This document shows, in pieces, positions 24,501 through 36,633 of a stretch of 64,000 nt of DNA. The position numbers and the translations under genes were made by a program. The notes under the pieces were generated by a model. It was given only the letters and a program-made list of their open reading frames with translations, was not told where the DNA came from and searched no databases. The DNA comes from Blasia pusilla (lineage: Eukaryota; Marchantiophyta; Marchantiopsida; Blasiales), in the NCBI GenBank assembly GCA_050084515.1, contig CM114271.1:37696001-37760000 (forward strand), read 5' to 3'. Each line of letters begins with the position of its first letter. Position 1 is the stretch's first letter.

Positions 24501-25454
24501 TCAAATATTCAATCAAATATCTTTCTCACAATACGATACATTTCCAATGATTAAATGGAAGCGAAACACATGAAAATCATTTTCTTATGAGGATATTAAT
24601 GCAAGAGAATAAATTATTTTTTAAGGAAGAGTAGCGTGATTTTCGGGTGATTAGTAGGAGAGGCGGGTCATAAAATCGAGGAAAAATCTCATGGCACGGA
24701 AAGGATGGAATCCTCTAAGATCTAGAACATAATTCCAAATAGAAAAATCGTTACTGTGAATTTTCTAAGTGAAATAAATTTACTGTGAAATAAATTTCTA
24801 TGGAAAAAGGGACAAAATAATTTTGGAGTGGAAAATTTCAAATGTTGTTGAAATAACTATGAACTATTCAAACTTAGAGTTGTCCAATGGGGAAATAAGA
24901 TGTGGAATTTTCTGGCTATGCAAAGGGAATGGCGTTGAACTTGTTATCCATTGATTCACAAACAAATGTCTGAAAAAATAGTACCCTTACAAATTGGTTC
25001 TAAAACTGAATTATTTTTCACTATGGTATTGCCGGAAACCCTCTTTATTGGATACTTTAGTTGTATGACCCTTGTGACCTAAACGATAAGGAAAAGTTGC
25101 ACTAGTATCATGTATTCACAAGGTCCACTACCTCACTAGAAAAATTTTAAGAGAAGGTTCATCGTGATGGTATCATAGCTACGAGACCTGCATTGAGATC
25201 TGCAATGGAATTTTAGAGTGTGGTTCCTTAAAGTTTAGGAGGAGTAGTTATGGGACATAGTTTGAGTCCTAAGACAATCACAATTGACTACTCTTTCCTA
25301 GTAGGGAAGATGTTGAGTTTAAACATAATATCATGAAAACAAAATTAAGTTTCATGTTTATAATAGCCACAAAACTAACCAATAAGAATTAATGATTCGA
25401 TGGACTCTTCTAACTTACTTGCTATCTTTGTTTACGTGTGCGCATGTAGATCTA
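24501..25454. other. AT-rich stretch with no recognised gene
   Basis: Flanks the 3' end of the Helitron. It contains a short direct repeat of GTGAAATAAATTT at about 24768-24798 and no coding signal. Confidence 0.55.
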
Positions 25455-25482
25455 CTAGTTAGCATGCGTGTGCTACGCACAA
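25455..25482 (-). repeat. 3' terminus of the Helitron (hairpin and CTAG)
   Basis: The minus strand reads GTGCGTAGCACACGCATG, then CTAACTAG, then T. The hairpin has a 5-bp stem and a 5-nt loop. The same type of end (GTGCATxGCACGGGCAC, then CTAG) recurs at other Helitron ends in the window, tying the small copies to this element type. Confidence 0.75.
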
Positions 25483-25624
25483 AAATATGAATTTTTTAAA
25501 GAACTATTAGAAAAAAAATCATTAAAATGTTGCTTTATTCAAAGAATTTCTATATATACAACATTACGTGTATAGAAAAAAAAATTTCTATGATTTGAAT
25601 CAAAGGACTCCATGATAGAAACAT

Positions 25625-26100
25625 GACTTCTTGTGCCTGCTCTTGATAAAGCAACATATTATTGTCCATGAGAGAATATATATGATGGTAAGTAGATTCT
25701 GAAATTTTGTAAAGTTTGACCTTGAGACTTGTTAATAGTCATAGCAAAAGATGGACGGATAGGAAATTGATATCCGTGAAGATCAAATGGAAAGCAAAGT
25801 TTGACACAATCAAAAGAATGCATGGGATGAAAAACTCAATCTCCAATTTTTCTCTGCGTAATAATCTCTACATCTATGACATGTGGCATGAAGGCATGAC
25901 TTACCAATCATGTCCCATTTTCTTCTCCTTTTGCTTTTGCCTTCGGATCTACCGTCTCTGGCGGTAGATCCGAAGGCAAGCACATATTGAGAAACTCTGT
26001 GGGAAAACTATGAGATAAACCCTCATCAGAAATAGAATCCACACTAAGATAAAAATATCCTCCTATACATGCCAAACGATTGTACATAAGTTTATTTTCA
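25625..26100 (-). pseudogene. Helitron helicase C-terminal motifs
   Basis: Minus-strand pieces in different frames match the end of Helitron Pif1-type helicases: YFYLSVDSI and FPTEFLN..PSDLPP at about 25960-26080, then a VIDVEIITQ-like piece, and FAMTINKSQGQT with FSHGQ and YVALSRA at about 25625-25790. The SQGQT and VALSR segments are helicase motifs V-VI. Between PSDLPP and the next motif the expected Leu-Lys-x-Gly and LLRNL segments are missing and a fold-back sits there instead. Confidence 0.8.
25937..25979. repeat. Perfect 18-bp fold-back, 7-nt loop, inside the helicase
   Basis: The arms TTGCCTTCGGATCTACCG and its exact reverse complement (25962-25979) flank TCTCTGG. The right arm is the helicase coding sequence for LPSDLP. 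The left arm is an inverted copy of it, placed where about 30 codons of conserved helicase sequence should be. This looks like strand switching with loss of coding sequence. Confidence 0.92.
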
Positions 26101-26518
26101 TAAGGTCCATATCATTTTCATGAAGAATTGAAAGTTCAATGATCTCTATTTCTCAATGTTGAAATAGTTGTATCCCTCAAGAAGTTTACGTCGTGAAATC
26201 ATTCCAAATAAGTCCCATAGATTGTATTAATGAGATTGTTGATATTGTTAGTTTTGGATACCATATCATCAAGAAATTGAATCATATCTTCTCCCAAATC
26301 TTCATGTAAAGGAAGACGATCCTCTTCGACCTCCAAGAATCATTTTGCAAAATTTTCTCGATTTGCGGTGAAGGATCTCCGACATTAAATTATATTTCTA
26401 TTTATAAATGTGCAACTTTTGAAATAACCAATGAATATAGATGGAGTATGATCATGGTAAATATATATGATAACTTTCAAATTACAAACTTTTATATTTG
26501 TTGTAAGTTTCATCGTCC

Positions 26519-26785
26519 TTAGATGAGACCATAAAAAACTCTCGTAAATGAGGCTTGCAAAATTTTTGGACGATCAACACGACGGACAACGGAAACTACT
26601 TGACAAAAATCTCCACCAAAAAAACCTAGATTTCCACCAAATGGAACCTCTCTTAAGTCATTAGATACCAATCCTATAATATCTTGCAATAGACTATTGG
26701 CAGCCCCAAATACATGACAATGAGTCATAGGTGCTTCTTCCAATATGAACAGCTTAGCATTTTGGATGATACTTGCCTCGATCAT
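26519..26785 (-). pseudogene. Helitron helicase, Walker B region
   Basis: The 88-codon frame reads LFILEEAPMTHCHVFGAANS, then PFGGNLGFFGGDFCQVVSVV. It corresponds to the Pif1-type Walker B (normally DEAPM) and the GGDFRQ motif. The Walker B Asp is Glu here (codon 26738-26740) and the Arg of GDFRQ is Cys. The upstream ATP-binding P-loop is not intact on the minus strand between 26800 and 27200. Confidence 0.85.
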
Positions 26786-27714
26786 TACTTTTAACTCGCA
26801 TCCTGCAAGATGTAAGGAATGAATTGTTATCTTGGAAGAAATTGAGAAAATTAATAAAACTAATTTATTGCAATGGGAAATAGACTTTGGTTTTTACTTG
26901 TAGATAGAACTTTAATTCACAGTAATCGCAATCTTGAATTGAGAATGTACAATACAATCTCCTTCCAACAATAAAGCAGCTACCCAAATTAGGCAAGAGC
27001 CAATACAATACCTCCTTTCAATGTACAATTTTTAGAAGGAGATTGTGTCAAATTTTTTTTCCTTGTTCTATGTAGACTATCGATAAAAAATAATTTTTTC
27101 CTACAAAGACATGATAATGTATGATATTAGTTCTCATATTAATAGTTTACATGAAGAACATGGTAGAAGTTATGAGTGATGAAAGCTTTCATATCCTTAC
27201 GGAAGGATGAACATTTTGACTCAACTTTTGTAGTTGTTCATTCACAACATTGGCACGTTGGCTTAGATTCAATAATGCCACTCCATTGATAGCTTCTTGA
27301 TGTAATTATTTTGTATAACGTACAATCTCATCTTCCTCAAGATATGAAGTTGAAGTGTTTTCTTCTCGGAAGATGGTTTGGTGCATGTTAAAGACGTTTG
27401 ACGATGTCTTCCCTTGATTCTCCAAATGGTAGTGAACATCCAACAATGCATGATTTATGATCTCTGCATTCAGAGGAAGATCTAGAATTCTTGTTCTCTA
27501 TGCACAAAAAATATGCAAATAGTTACCACGTAAGAAGTCCAAAAAATTTGGAAATGTCATGAAAAAATAAACGTTACTTTGGCAAGAAGGAATATATGTA
27601 GGTTTTACCTAACATTTTCCATGTAAGAGATCCTTAGTAAGATGAATTTGAAATTCAATCCACAAGGCAGCCTCCCTAGCTGCCGTGTTATAAGCCAAAA
27701 TAATGGCAAAGAGT

Positions 27715-27921
27715 TCACAAAGTGTTCAACCTCCACAATTTTTTTAAGCTTCTTGCAAGCAAAGTATAACCTCCCAATGATCCTCTAAGAGTCCTCATTG
27801 GATATATATCAGCCTCTTTGAAGGTTGGATACAATACTCCATACACCATCCTTAAAATCTTCATATGTAGTTGCGCCTCAAATATAATAAAGAAGTAGTC
27901 GCAACCAATGACGTTCATCAT
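27715..27921 (-). pseudogene. Helitron Rep-helicase linker fragment
   Basis: Reads LHMKILRMVYGVLYPTFKEA. It corresponds to the Helitron segment between Rep and helicase that usually reads RTVDGVLYPTFKEA. It lies between the Rep pieces (above 28065) and the helicase pieces, as expected. Confidence 0.75.
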
Positions 27922-28064
27922 CGCCTAAGCAAAAAATATTTTATGATAAGATATTACAAAAGCAATACTTAAGGATACAAAGTGTGGAATATGAGTCTAT
28001 GAACTCTCAAATGGAAAGGAAAAAGTGGTTCACTTAAGATGTGCGATTTTTGGGAGATGTGTAC

Positions 28065-28406
28065 CTAGATGAGTGAGATACAACCGTCCGATAGGGAAAA
28101 CCACAACCATGTGCTCCTTGCATACGACGAAACAATATTTTTTTTTCTATAAGTGTAACGTGAAGGAAACTCAACATACACTAAATTTTGGGCAAAAGAA
28201 TCTAAATGGTTGGTTGCAAACCATGTTGTTAAAATTGTATCCCTATTTCTTTGTAAAATATTTTTGGTTAGTTTATTATCATTAAAATGAAGAAGTTGTT
28301 CATTCGGGAGATGAACAACCAATCTCACAATACTTGGTTGCTCTGAATGCAAGTTGAACTTGAAAATTTTCCAACATGCTTTTGAGGCGGGAATATACCT
28401 ATGCAA
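28065..28406 (-). pseudogene. Helitron fragment downstream of the Rep tyrosine motif
   Basis: The 113-codon frame carries RYIPASKACWKIFKFNLH, RLVVHLPNEQLL and TTWFATNHLD. It matches the region after Rep (usually RYISAPEAxWRIFxF, RLxVHLPxxQ, LTAWFExN). The order relative to its neighbours is conserved. Confidence 0.85.
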
Positions 28407-28539
28407 GAAGAAAAAATAAAATTTGCCAATGGTCTGAAAAATAATTCATCAACATAAAGACAATTGTCATGTGGGCATAGATGGATTGTCATCTAGCATC
28501 TTGATATTGTGTGGTCTCATCAATAATGTTTGGCATTGT

Positions 28540-28730
28540 TTTAGAAGTAGTTTAGCTCTTGGACATCCCAAATGTCAATGCATCTAATCCCTTGTATACA
28601 TATTTCTATAAGTATTTTACGATAGATATATTATTTATAATCTCTAAAGTAATATGACAACTGAATAGAGTGCACAACATAGGATTATTTGGCAAAACCC
28701 TACGATTATCCAAAGATTGATTACTCTTCA
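28540..28730 (-). pseudogene. Helitron Rep tyrosine-motif region
   Basis: The minus strand reads SLDNRRVLPNNPMLCTLFSC, then a segment ending IVKYL-stop-KYVYKG. It matches the Rep segment with the KYxxKYVYKG motif whose tyrosines cleave and rejoin DNA. Both tyrosines are coded, but a TAG (28606-28608) interrupts the motif. Confidence 0.82.
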
Positions 28731-28760
28731 TGACCTTCATACCATTACCTATTGTGGAGA

Positions 28761-29174
28761 TCACCATGAAAAAGTTGGATACAATTGTACTTGATAAAGT
28801 ACAATATAAAGTGTGTGTATGTGTATATATATATAAAATGAGATTGCTCCATATCTTCTATGCATGGGATACCCGTCTTCAATCTTTGTACAGTGAGATG
28901 AAAAGAGTTTGGAATGTCCTTTACTACATTTTTTGGTCTCCATGTCCATACATGGTGCATTTGGATTTAGCACCCGACATGGACCGTACATCATAAAATT
29001 GGATACAATAGCAAAAATTTGTTGATGAGTAGTAGCATTCAGAATTTTTGCATATACGATTTCATCAAAATCTGAGTTTGTTCTAGGCTTATTATCTTGA
29101 GCCAAAACTATTAAAATATGAGCACGTGGAAAACCCCTCTTTTGAAAACTCCACCACGTGAATGCCTCCAACAA
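28761..29174 (-). pseudogene. Helitron Rep HUH-motif region
   Basis: The 137-codon frame has SFQKRGFPRAHILIVL, then DFDEIVYAKI, YGPCRVLNPNAPCMD and KKCSKGHSKLF. Helitron Reps read FQKRGLPHAHIL here; the H-A-H is the metal-binding HUH motif. The first His is Arg (CGT, 29124-29126), one transition from CAT, which should disable the nuclease. The cysteine-rich NPNxPCM/CSKGFP segment that follows is well kept. Confidence 0.88.
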
Positions 29175-29258
29175 ATTTATCCAAAATATGTTTCTTCACA
29201 ATTAGTCGCAATAACTCATTCTTTTTTCTCTTAAAAACCCTTACGACCAAGTCTAGAC

Positions 29259-29403
29259 AATCGATACTTGTTTGACCCGGTAGTCCATGATGAAGACTAT
29301 CAACCCATGAGGATATAGAAGACTAAAAAAATCGATATTTATTTGACTTGATGTAGTCCATAATGAAGACTATCAACCCATGAGGATATAGAAGACTAAA
29401 AAA
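29259..29403. repeat. Tandem duplication of about 70 bp
   Basis: Two adjacent copies share ATCGATA, TAGTCCAT, and a longer block from ATGAAGACTATCAACCCATG through GGATATAGAAGACTAAAAAA. The first starts near 29262 and the second near 29331. It lies in the decayed Helitron between Rep pieces and breaks the frame. Confidence 0.85.
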
Positions 29404-29654
29404 ATTACTCCCTTGTAGTTTGCAAGATTTTGTCTTCAGACACCTATTAGAGTGGATGACGAAAACCATTACTTTGTTTTGGAAGACTTACCAAAGAGTA
29501 TGTGGTAGATGTTTATGCAACCATAGAAATGCAACGATTATGTTGGGTTTGTTTGAATCAAAAGGAATTGAGATCAAAATTATACAGAGGTGTTTGGAGC
29601 ATGCCTATCTTCTTGGATATTTGCCTCTAATTCCCTCAGTGAACACTAGTTCAA

Positions 29655-29890
29655 TAAATCTATCCAGTTCCCATAAGGAATTCTTGGATGCCAACCTACT
29701 TCACCATAGATAAATAACAAAATAAAGTGCAAGGGAATATATGCCTCATTTTAGTTTGATATGCGAAAAACTCCTTTCCCATGTAATTGAAGAATAATAT
29801 CACGGGCTTGCACAATCTCACTCCCATCACTTGGCAAAATAGCAACAACTTCTGAAGAAACTGACAAGCTATATCGTTTAGCTTTAAGGC
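29655..29890 (-). pseudogene. Helitron N-terminal conserved segment
   Basis: The minus strand reads ILPSDGSEIVQARDIILQ, then GKGVFRISN, AYIPLHFIL and, after a shift, YGEVGWHPRIP. It matches the Helitron block that usually reads RDIVLQ..G.LQRIS..H.SYxPLHYVLLFPRGEDGWH. It lies just downstream (in element sense) of the inserted hAT-like copy. Confidence 0.85.
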
Positions 29891-30017
29891 CCCTCTTACT
29901 TGGCCTCATAATGATTCGTATGTTTGGGCAAGGTGTATCTACTGCAAATGAAATAAGAATTACATTTTTGTAATGTGTCTTTTAAACCTTCTAAGATGTT
30001 AGGCCAAAGCGCATCAC

Positions 30018-30278
30018 CAAGGTTACACACAGATATGCCCATGTCCACGGACTTATGTCTGTACGGGCCCGAGTATCCGCGGCCTGCACGTGAGCCCACA
30101 TGAAGCCCGCTACCTAGAGCCGGGATGATGGAGTCCGCACCTGTAGTGTGGCCCGCAGGCGCGGGATGGAGGCGGGCACGCGCGGGCGGCGGGCTCCGAG
30201 GCAGGCTCAGGGGCAGGCTCGGATGTCCGAGGACATATCCGTCCCATAGACAAACTTGTCCCTTTCCGTGCAAACTTG
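30018..30278. mobile_element. hAT-like non-autonomous element, copy 4 (nested in the Helitron)
   Basis: The 261-bp element starts CAAGGTTACACAC and ends GTGCAAACTTG. Flanks CGCATCAC (30010-30017) and CGTATCAG (30279-30286) match at 6 of 8. It is strongly GC-rich inside AT-rich Helitron coding sequence, which continues on both sides. Subterminal GTCCACGG and ACTTGTCCCTTTCCG words match copies 3 and 5. Confidence 0.85.
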
Positions 30279-30309
30279 CGTATCAGACATGGTTCTTTCT
30301 CAATTCTCA

Positions 30310-32560
30310 ATTTTATGATTTATATCATGAATGTATGATTGTGCAAATTGAGGATGTTGTCCCACATTTGGATGAAGTGAACCAATAGAATGACAAATTA
30401 ATTTTACCTTGAATAATGCAGTGTTTTATGCCACCCAATTGCTCTTTGACTTGAGGTCTAGGTGATGCCAATTGAAAGGCGGAATTATATGCCTCAGCGT
30501 TGCTTATAGAATTCGGAATATTCGCCCCAACGCCTGATATCAATGTTGCCAAGAATGAAGGTAATGGCTTTAAGAAGGGTAGTTTGCATTACATATCTCT
30601 GTCGTAGAACCTAAAGTATGCCAACCGATTGATACACACATACTCCCTTTCAAGTGTACTTTTTTAACATTGCTCTCCGCAAAGTTTCGAGTTTGTGCAA
30701 TATTCAATAAGGTATTGACTTTTATTGCAATAGTCCTTTGTGTCATAGGTCCATTCGCCATATTTGAGTCACATTATAATGGATTCTAATCTCTAAAAAA
30801 ATTGCACAAAGATTCACGTTAGTAAATAACTTCACAAAGTTGTGGATCGAGGAAGGAAGAGAAGAAGATGAAAAAAAGAAATAAAATAACACTACACACG
30901 GAAGGTTACCAATGTTAGAGATATCATAATGGGCAAGGTACTTGCTTCTTCAACATTGCATTGTTCTTAAATACTTGTTTGCATCCCATATTGGAGGTTG
31001 ATAACGGGGACATTCAGAAGAAGGACCGCAATGTTTAAGGATAGGCATTATATATATGTTCTTCAGTAGGAGCCCTACATTTGTAACAAGCTCAACGTGA
31101 GAAAAAAACATTTGCAAACTCATAGTTTGCAATAGACTTAGGAAACTAAATCCACGCAACCAAAAACCCACTTTTCTTGAAAAAAAGTACCTTCCATCCT
31201 CTTCAAGAGGTTCAATCATTCTTTGGGGACGAGCTATGTTTATATCATTAGGAACTGCATTTTCTAGAAACATAGTTTCTTGAATATCTTATTGGGGAAT
31301 CAATCTCAAAGTATAGTATTATTTTAGAGATGTTTAATCTGTTTGCGCCTTTGGGCTTCCGCACGTAAAACCTTCCAAACATCATGTATATCCTTAGGGT
31401 TTGAAACAATTGGAAGTCTAGGAAGACTGAAAAATGAGGAAATTAACATGGGTATGTTGAACAACATTAACCATGTCGAAAAGAACATGACCAATTGAAA
31501 TGAAATGAAAGTATATAGGGGATAGGGAAAGTTGCAAACTTTGGAGACATGGGAATGGCCGATGCAACATCAATTTCAACATAGTTGGGACCATGGGTAC
31601 TTGCTTGTGAAATCTGCTTGGTATCGTACATTTATAAGAATTGTGAAATGGGTATGCTAACTAAAATTTTTACGTGAAATATTATATGGAAGAAAAATGA
31701 AATGAAAAATGAAATTGGAAAATAGGCATGCTAACTTAGATTGTTACGTGCAACTTTATACGAAAAAAATGAAATTAAATATTTTCATATCTAGATACAA
31801 AAAAGAAATGCCTCACTTAAGTAAACACACGTACTCTCCGCTTGGATTGCAATCATTGGAGGTTCCTTACATGAAATTATCATTGTTTCAGGATGAAGTC
31901 CGCCCATATCTTTTGGAATTCCATTCCCGAATATCCTATTTACTTATGCTTCTTTCGAGGGAATGATATTAGAAGATTGATTTCAAACTTAAATACTCTC
32001 CTTTTCCTCTTATATTGACGATTGTATTCTTGACTCTTCTCTTGTTCAAGTCGATTAATGTGTTTTTGCCTTTGACCTATGACACACATATTCTTGCAAA
32101 AATCACGTAAATTTGTAGGGTTTGAGAGAATCAGAGGTCTGTAATATGAATTTAAAGAAAATATTAGACAAATCCTAGGAGATGGGTCAACCATCCAAAT
32201 ACATTTTCTAAATAATTTTGAAATGAAATGAGGATGCGTCTAGAAGACGACATATGTTAGAGATCCTTGGATAGTCGAAGTAGTTTTTCCTTCACGAAAG
32301 TGTATCTTCCTTTAGGGTTGAATCGGTTGTTCTCCTTCTTCCTCTCGGTGACACAAAGATGTAGGGTTTTCAAATTGATCGCAATGTTCAATTGGAATGT
32401 TGGTGATGTCTTGAAGATGTCTTGGTCTTTTTGTTAGTCTTGATGATCCAACAACATCACCCATCTTCAAATCTATGGAAACATAAAATAAGCATGAAGT
32501 GAAATTTAATTGCAAATAATGCATAGTAAAATAATCACATTATAAGAAAATGCGTGTACT
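30310..32560 (-). pseudogene. Helitron protein N-terminal region, fragmentary
   Basis: Separate minus frames resemble Helitron N-termini: RPRHLQDITNIP (about 32400), SQEYNRQYKRKRR (about 32010-32060), ECPRYQPPIWDANK (about 30970-31030, a degenerate zinc-finger-like CPxC..W element), and AEAYNSAFQLASPRPQ with GGIKHCIIQG (about 30400-30510, usually YNSxFAFxS and IxGxxYHRIG). These segments are the least conserved, so exact borders are uncertain. Confidence 0.6.
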
Positions 32561-35500
32561 TGACGGAATAAATTAGAGAGTTGGAAAAAAATGAAAAGAA
32601 AAAAGGAAATTCATTTTTTGCATGGAAATTAAAATGCTTTTCACAAAAAAATGTATTGTATAACTAAAAAAATTAGGCTACAAAAAAAGAAATATTTTAG
32701 AATAATAATAAGAGATTTAATTCATGTGATGCGCGAGAGAAAATAGGGCTCTTGCTCTCCGATTAAGCTATCGGATAAGGCCAATGACCAATCGTCGACG
32801 CGTAGGCCCCAATTGATTCAAGTATTGGCCAAATTGGCTCTAACCTATGTTTATCTAAGGCTTGGTTACCTCGATCATGGTCATTGGTCACCCTTGTTAG
32901 AATGGAGTTAGTGAGATCAGAAGGGCCACAATCGGGCTAATCTTAGTTGTTAGTTGTAGGGTTGGGTAAAGCGATGGTGACAATTGTGGCCGCTGCTTGT
33001 GAGGGTATTTCGAGCTAGGTTAGGTGGAGTTAGCCGTTGAAGGTGAAGTCATGCCGTTTTGGGAGCTCGATGGGGTCACAAGTTGGGCAAGCTAGTATGG
33101 TGTGGGGATGCAAACTTGCACAGAGAGAGAGCTAACGACTAAGCTCCCAATTGAGGGCGTTTGTGAGGTGGAGGTTGATGGGATGGTGGAGATGCTCAAG
33201 CATGCACTGGCCACCGGAAATTTCTGATTTTCTTTGAAGCTTGCTCGTGTGGCTAGAGATTTTTGTCTTGAAGCTTTCTTTAGAAATTTTGGTTTGAGTT
33301 TGCTATTTAGGTTTGATTTTGGAGCTCACAGTCTGGAACTAGGATTGCAATGCATATTTTTGTATGTGAAGCTCAAGTTCTACCTTGTAGCAATCGAGAA
33401 GCTTTTGTACTCATTTTTGGGTTGTGATCGTATATCTTGATGGCAAGTATGGCATTGTGCACTAGAGTTTGATGGTGTGTAGATTGATTCTCGATTGTCT
33501 TCAGAGCTCGTGGTTGGGACACAAATCGCATCTAGTCACTCCTTGCTTGTTCACGTGCATATAAGCTATGGCAGACTTGGCAGTGGTTGGCTTTGGTCTC
33601 TCGCTTTCAAGTGTTTCTAGACCAGGTATTTGTGGCTTGCTATAGAGTCTCGCCATGCATTAATGCTCGAGGTGAATGCGTGTTCGTTGTTGTAGAGCAG
33701 AGTACAAGTTTGCAAGCACGGGGACTTGGTGCTACTCCCAACGTGAGCACTTGCATTTGCAAGCTGGGCAGCTACAGCCTAGGGTTTGTGGGTTTGGGAG
33801 TGTGTTTGCTTTCATAGCAAACACTCTGGGTCTTGTGCTACGCTGCAGTCTTTGCAACTTAAGAACTTGGCAGTAATTGGGGTGGGTCCTCTACTTTGCA
33901 ACTTCCCGGAGTTTAAAGTGTTTGGGGTGGGTTGCTCGCTAACAATGTGCGTTGTACGGTTTAGGTCATCATACAAAAATCTACCATTCTTGTCTCTTCG
34001 CTCTCTCTTGCTCTCTTTTGGGGCTAACCCTTTGCATTAGACAAACCCTACGATATCTTTTTGCGGGTTGTGCCACATTTCCATTAGTCTAGGTTTGCTT
34101 CGAGGGTTATTGTGCTACTCAGGCTATTGTATTTAGTCACAACAATAAGCCACATTCAATTCAGAGGTAGTATGTATTCATCAGACTTCTTTTATTACAT
34201 ACTTGTAATACAAACGTACCAATCCATCACATTGATCAAATAGGATAGAATGTTGGAAAGCCTCTTGCCTCAACCTATTTCGACCAGGAGTAACTGTAAC
34301 TTTTGACACATAGTATTCCATGGATGTATTTGCGGGAACCACTTTAGGAATGTACTCAAGAATGTTATCTTTGTTGTTATTGCATTCTTGACAATCATGG
34401 AAGACGTAGTGGGCAAGAGGATTTCCCCAGCTCTTAACTGATGTGGTTGTGGTTGCAGGAATATAATAGGACCTTGGAGTGGCATGAATGGACTCCCAAA
34501 GAATCCTCTAAAGCACTTCCCATAGTGCTCATTAGGTGAAAATGAGCATAGGTTATATGACTATCGAGTTCTCTTTGGAGCTACATCATTAGGATCCGAG
34601 GATAAGACGATAATGGACTATGGATGTTGTGTCTTCATTTCGGAGTAGTAGTCTAACTTGTAGATATATAGGTCAAAAATCTTGCAACATCCAATGTTCT
34701 GCTTGCAGATTTCACCTGCTTATGAAATGAAACATCAAACATTAAACATGCATGATTTCAAGTTGCTTGTGTTTCATATGAATGAGCAAAGCATCTCTTA
34801 TGCAATCTTCACGAGTAAAGAAAGTGACTCACAATAACTCTAGCATCTGAATGCTTAATGTGAATCCTGATCCTGAAAGTTGAAATGTTGAATGCTAAAG
34901 CTCAAATCTGAATTCCAAGAAGTGCAAGGCTTCAAGACTCTTGTAGGTGACAATATGCAAGCGTGGAGGTTGTATATACTCAAGTTCAGTTTTTAATAAG
35001 CTCACGGCAAGTTCCAAAGCACCCATGCCCATTATACCCCCACACCCCCACACCTCCACTCAGATTCCCTCTCATTGGGTTGTAATGAAAATTGGAGTGA
35101 AGGAGTGGTGGTGCTTGTTAATACACAACCCAATCCTTCTTGAAATAATAGCTCAATGTAACAACCCACTCTCGCTATTAAAACCTCCACTTTTGAAAAA
35201 AAATTTGAAAGAAAAGATAAATCTAAAATCTTCAATCAATACTCCACTTCTCCTCCCAAGGATTTAAACGTAATCACTACCACCCTTAGCATAAAAAAAA
35301 TTGACCCTTATTATATTCAAGCGACAAAATAATACATGTTGCTATTTTGTCTCATTTTGTTTGCTATGTTTTCTTATTGGGGTTGTGGGGTTTCTCATAA
35401 TAGTATAGATTTAAGAGTGAAATATTATATATTAATATATTCTAATAATAAAAATATGATAAAGTTTATTTGCTACGAGTGGACTTTGAAAATTGGAAAC

Positions 35501-36633
35501 AATATCTCTCAAAATTAAACTACATGGCAGTTTAAATTTTTGTAATTTTTTGGTGCTTGAGGAGAGTATTACAAGGTGAGTTTTCTTGATGATTTCATTA
35601 GTCCTATAAGAATATCAAAGCCTTTGATTGGTACTCTTTGGCTCTACCTATAATTAAGGTTTAGTAGTATCGATGTATATTTTGATGGATAATTTATCAC
35701 ATTGATCATAAGACAAAGGACATCTAATGGGCATTGGTCATTAAAGTATCGATATGAGGGAATGGACTAATTATACTAGAAAAGGGCATATAGGATATAC
35801 TCACCAGATTGCAACTTTACTATCACAAGAATTCTTGATTTCTACTTCTAAATCTTGAAATTTTCACATATGGTATGTCTCTTTCAAAATTTTATAGAAG
35901 GATTTGACAAAATATTTAGACATGTGAAAAAAGTTACAAATAAGAAGATTGAATCTAATACCATCAAAAGTTTAAATCTAGCTATTCCATGCTGGAAAGA
36001 GGTGCACGTTGTTAGCAATGTTGAGATTGGAATCAAGAGGTAATATAATGTGTACTAATCATTTACAAAACCTATGTGTACACACAAGTTTCCCTAAAGA
36101 ATTGTGATGGTCATAGGGTCCTTAAAGCATTATGTACTCCATCATAGGGCCATAGGATGCTTAGGCATGGATGAAGGCTGATAAAGCACTAGAACGGAAA
36201 TGTCTCTTGGTGTGAAATATCAAGGTTGAGTTTAGACTATAAACATCCCAATCCTCATCAACATGTAGTAGTAGTGAGTGACACTATAAGTATCATTGTT
36301 GTAGGATCTTTTATTTGAGAGCAAAAATAGCTAGTAGACGCATTTGCTCATTAGGGCTATTCCATTGTGGCCTCATAGGGAAAATTATGAAAAACTAAGT
36401 TTAATTGTGAAAGACTCTTAGTATGGATTTTAGAAAATTAAATTAATTAAATTAAATCATAAATTTAGAAAGAAGATGAAATCTTATTCATGAGGATTCA
36501 TACAATTCTTGTTTAATTGAAAAATATATGAGATTATGGAGCAGCCCTAACAAGGCTATTGTATAGTTACAATGGCCCCTTAGTACTTTTAACATTCTAC
36601 CAAATAAAATGCGAGAATCTCCCCACTACCTAA
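32561..36633. other. Region with no recognised gene
   Basis: The part 32750-34170 is richer in G and T, with plus-strand frames of 66-84 codons that lack any known domain. The sequence around 33960-34160 has the C/T-rich look of a leader or LTR. From 34200 to 36600 it is AT-rich with no supportable coding. The missing 5' end of the Helitron may lie in the first part. Confidence 0.5.

Larger units (their letters stand above)
25455..32560 (-). mobile_element. Autonomous-type RepHel Helitron, degraded
   Basis: Minus-strand fragments give the Helitron order: N-terminal region, Rep nuclease, then Pif1-type helicase. They are spread over many frames with stops. The 3' end fits: on the minus strand a hairpin (arms TGCGT/ACGCA, plus-strand 25465-25479) lies a few bases before CTAG (25455-25458), followed by host T. 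Helitrons insert between A and T and end in CTRR after such a hairpin. The 5' TC end was not located; 32560 is only where recognisable N-terminal coding sequence stops. A hAT-like element interrupts it at 30018-30278. Rep and helicase active sites are altered, so it is inactive. Confidence 0.88.
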
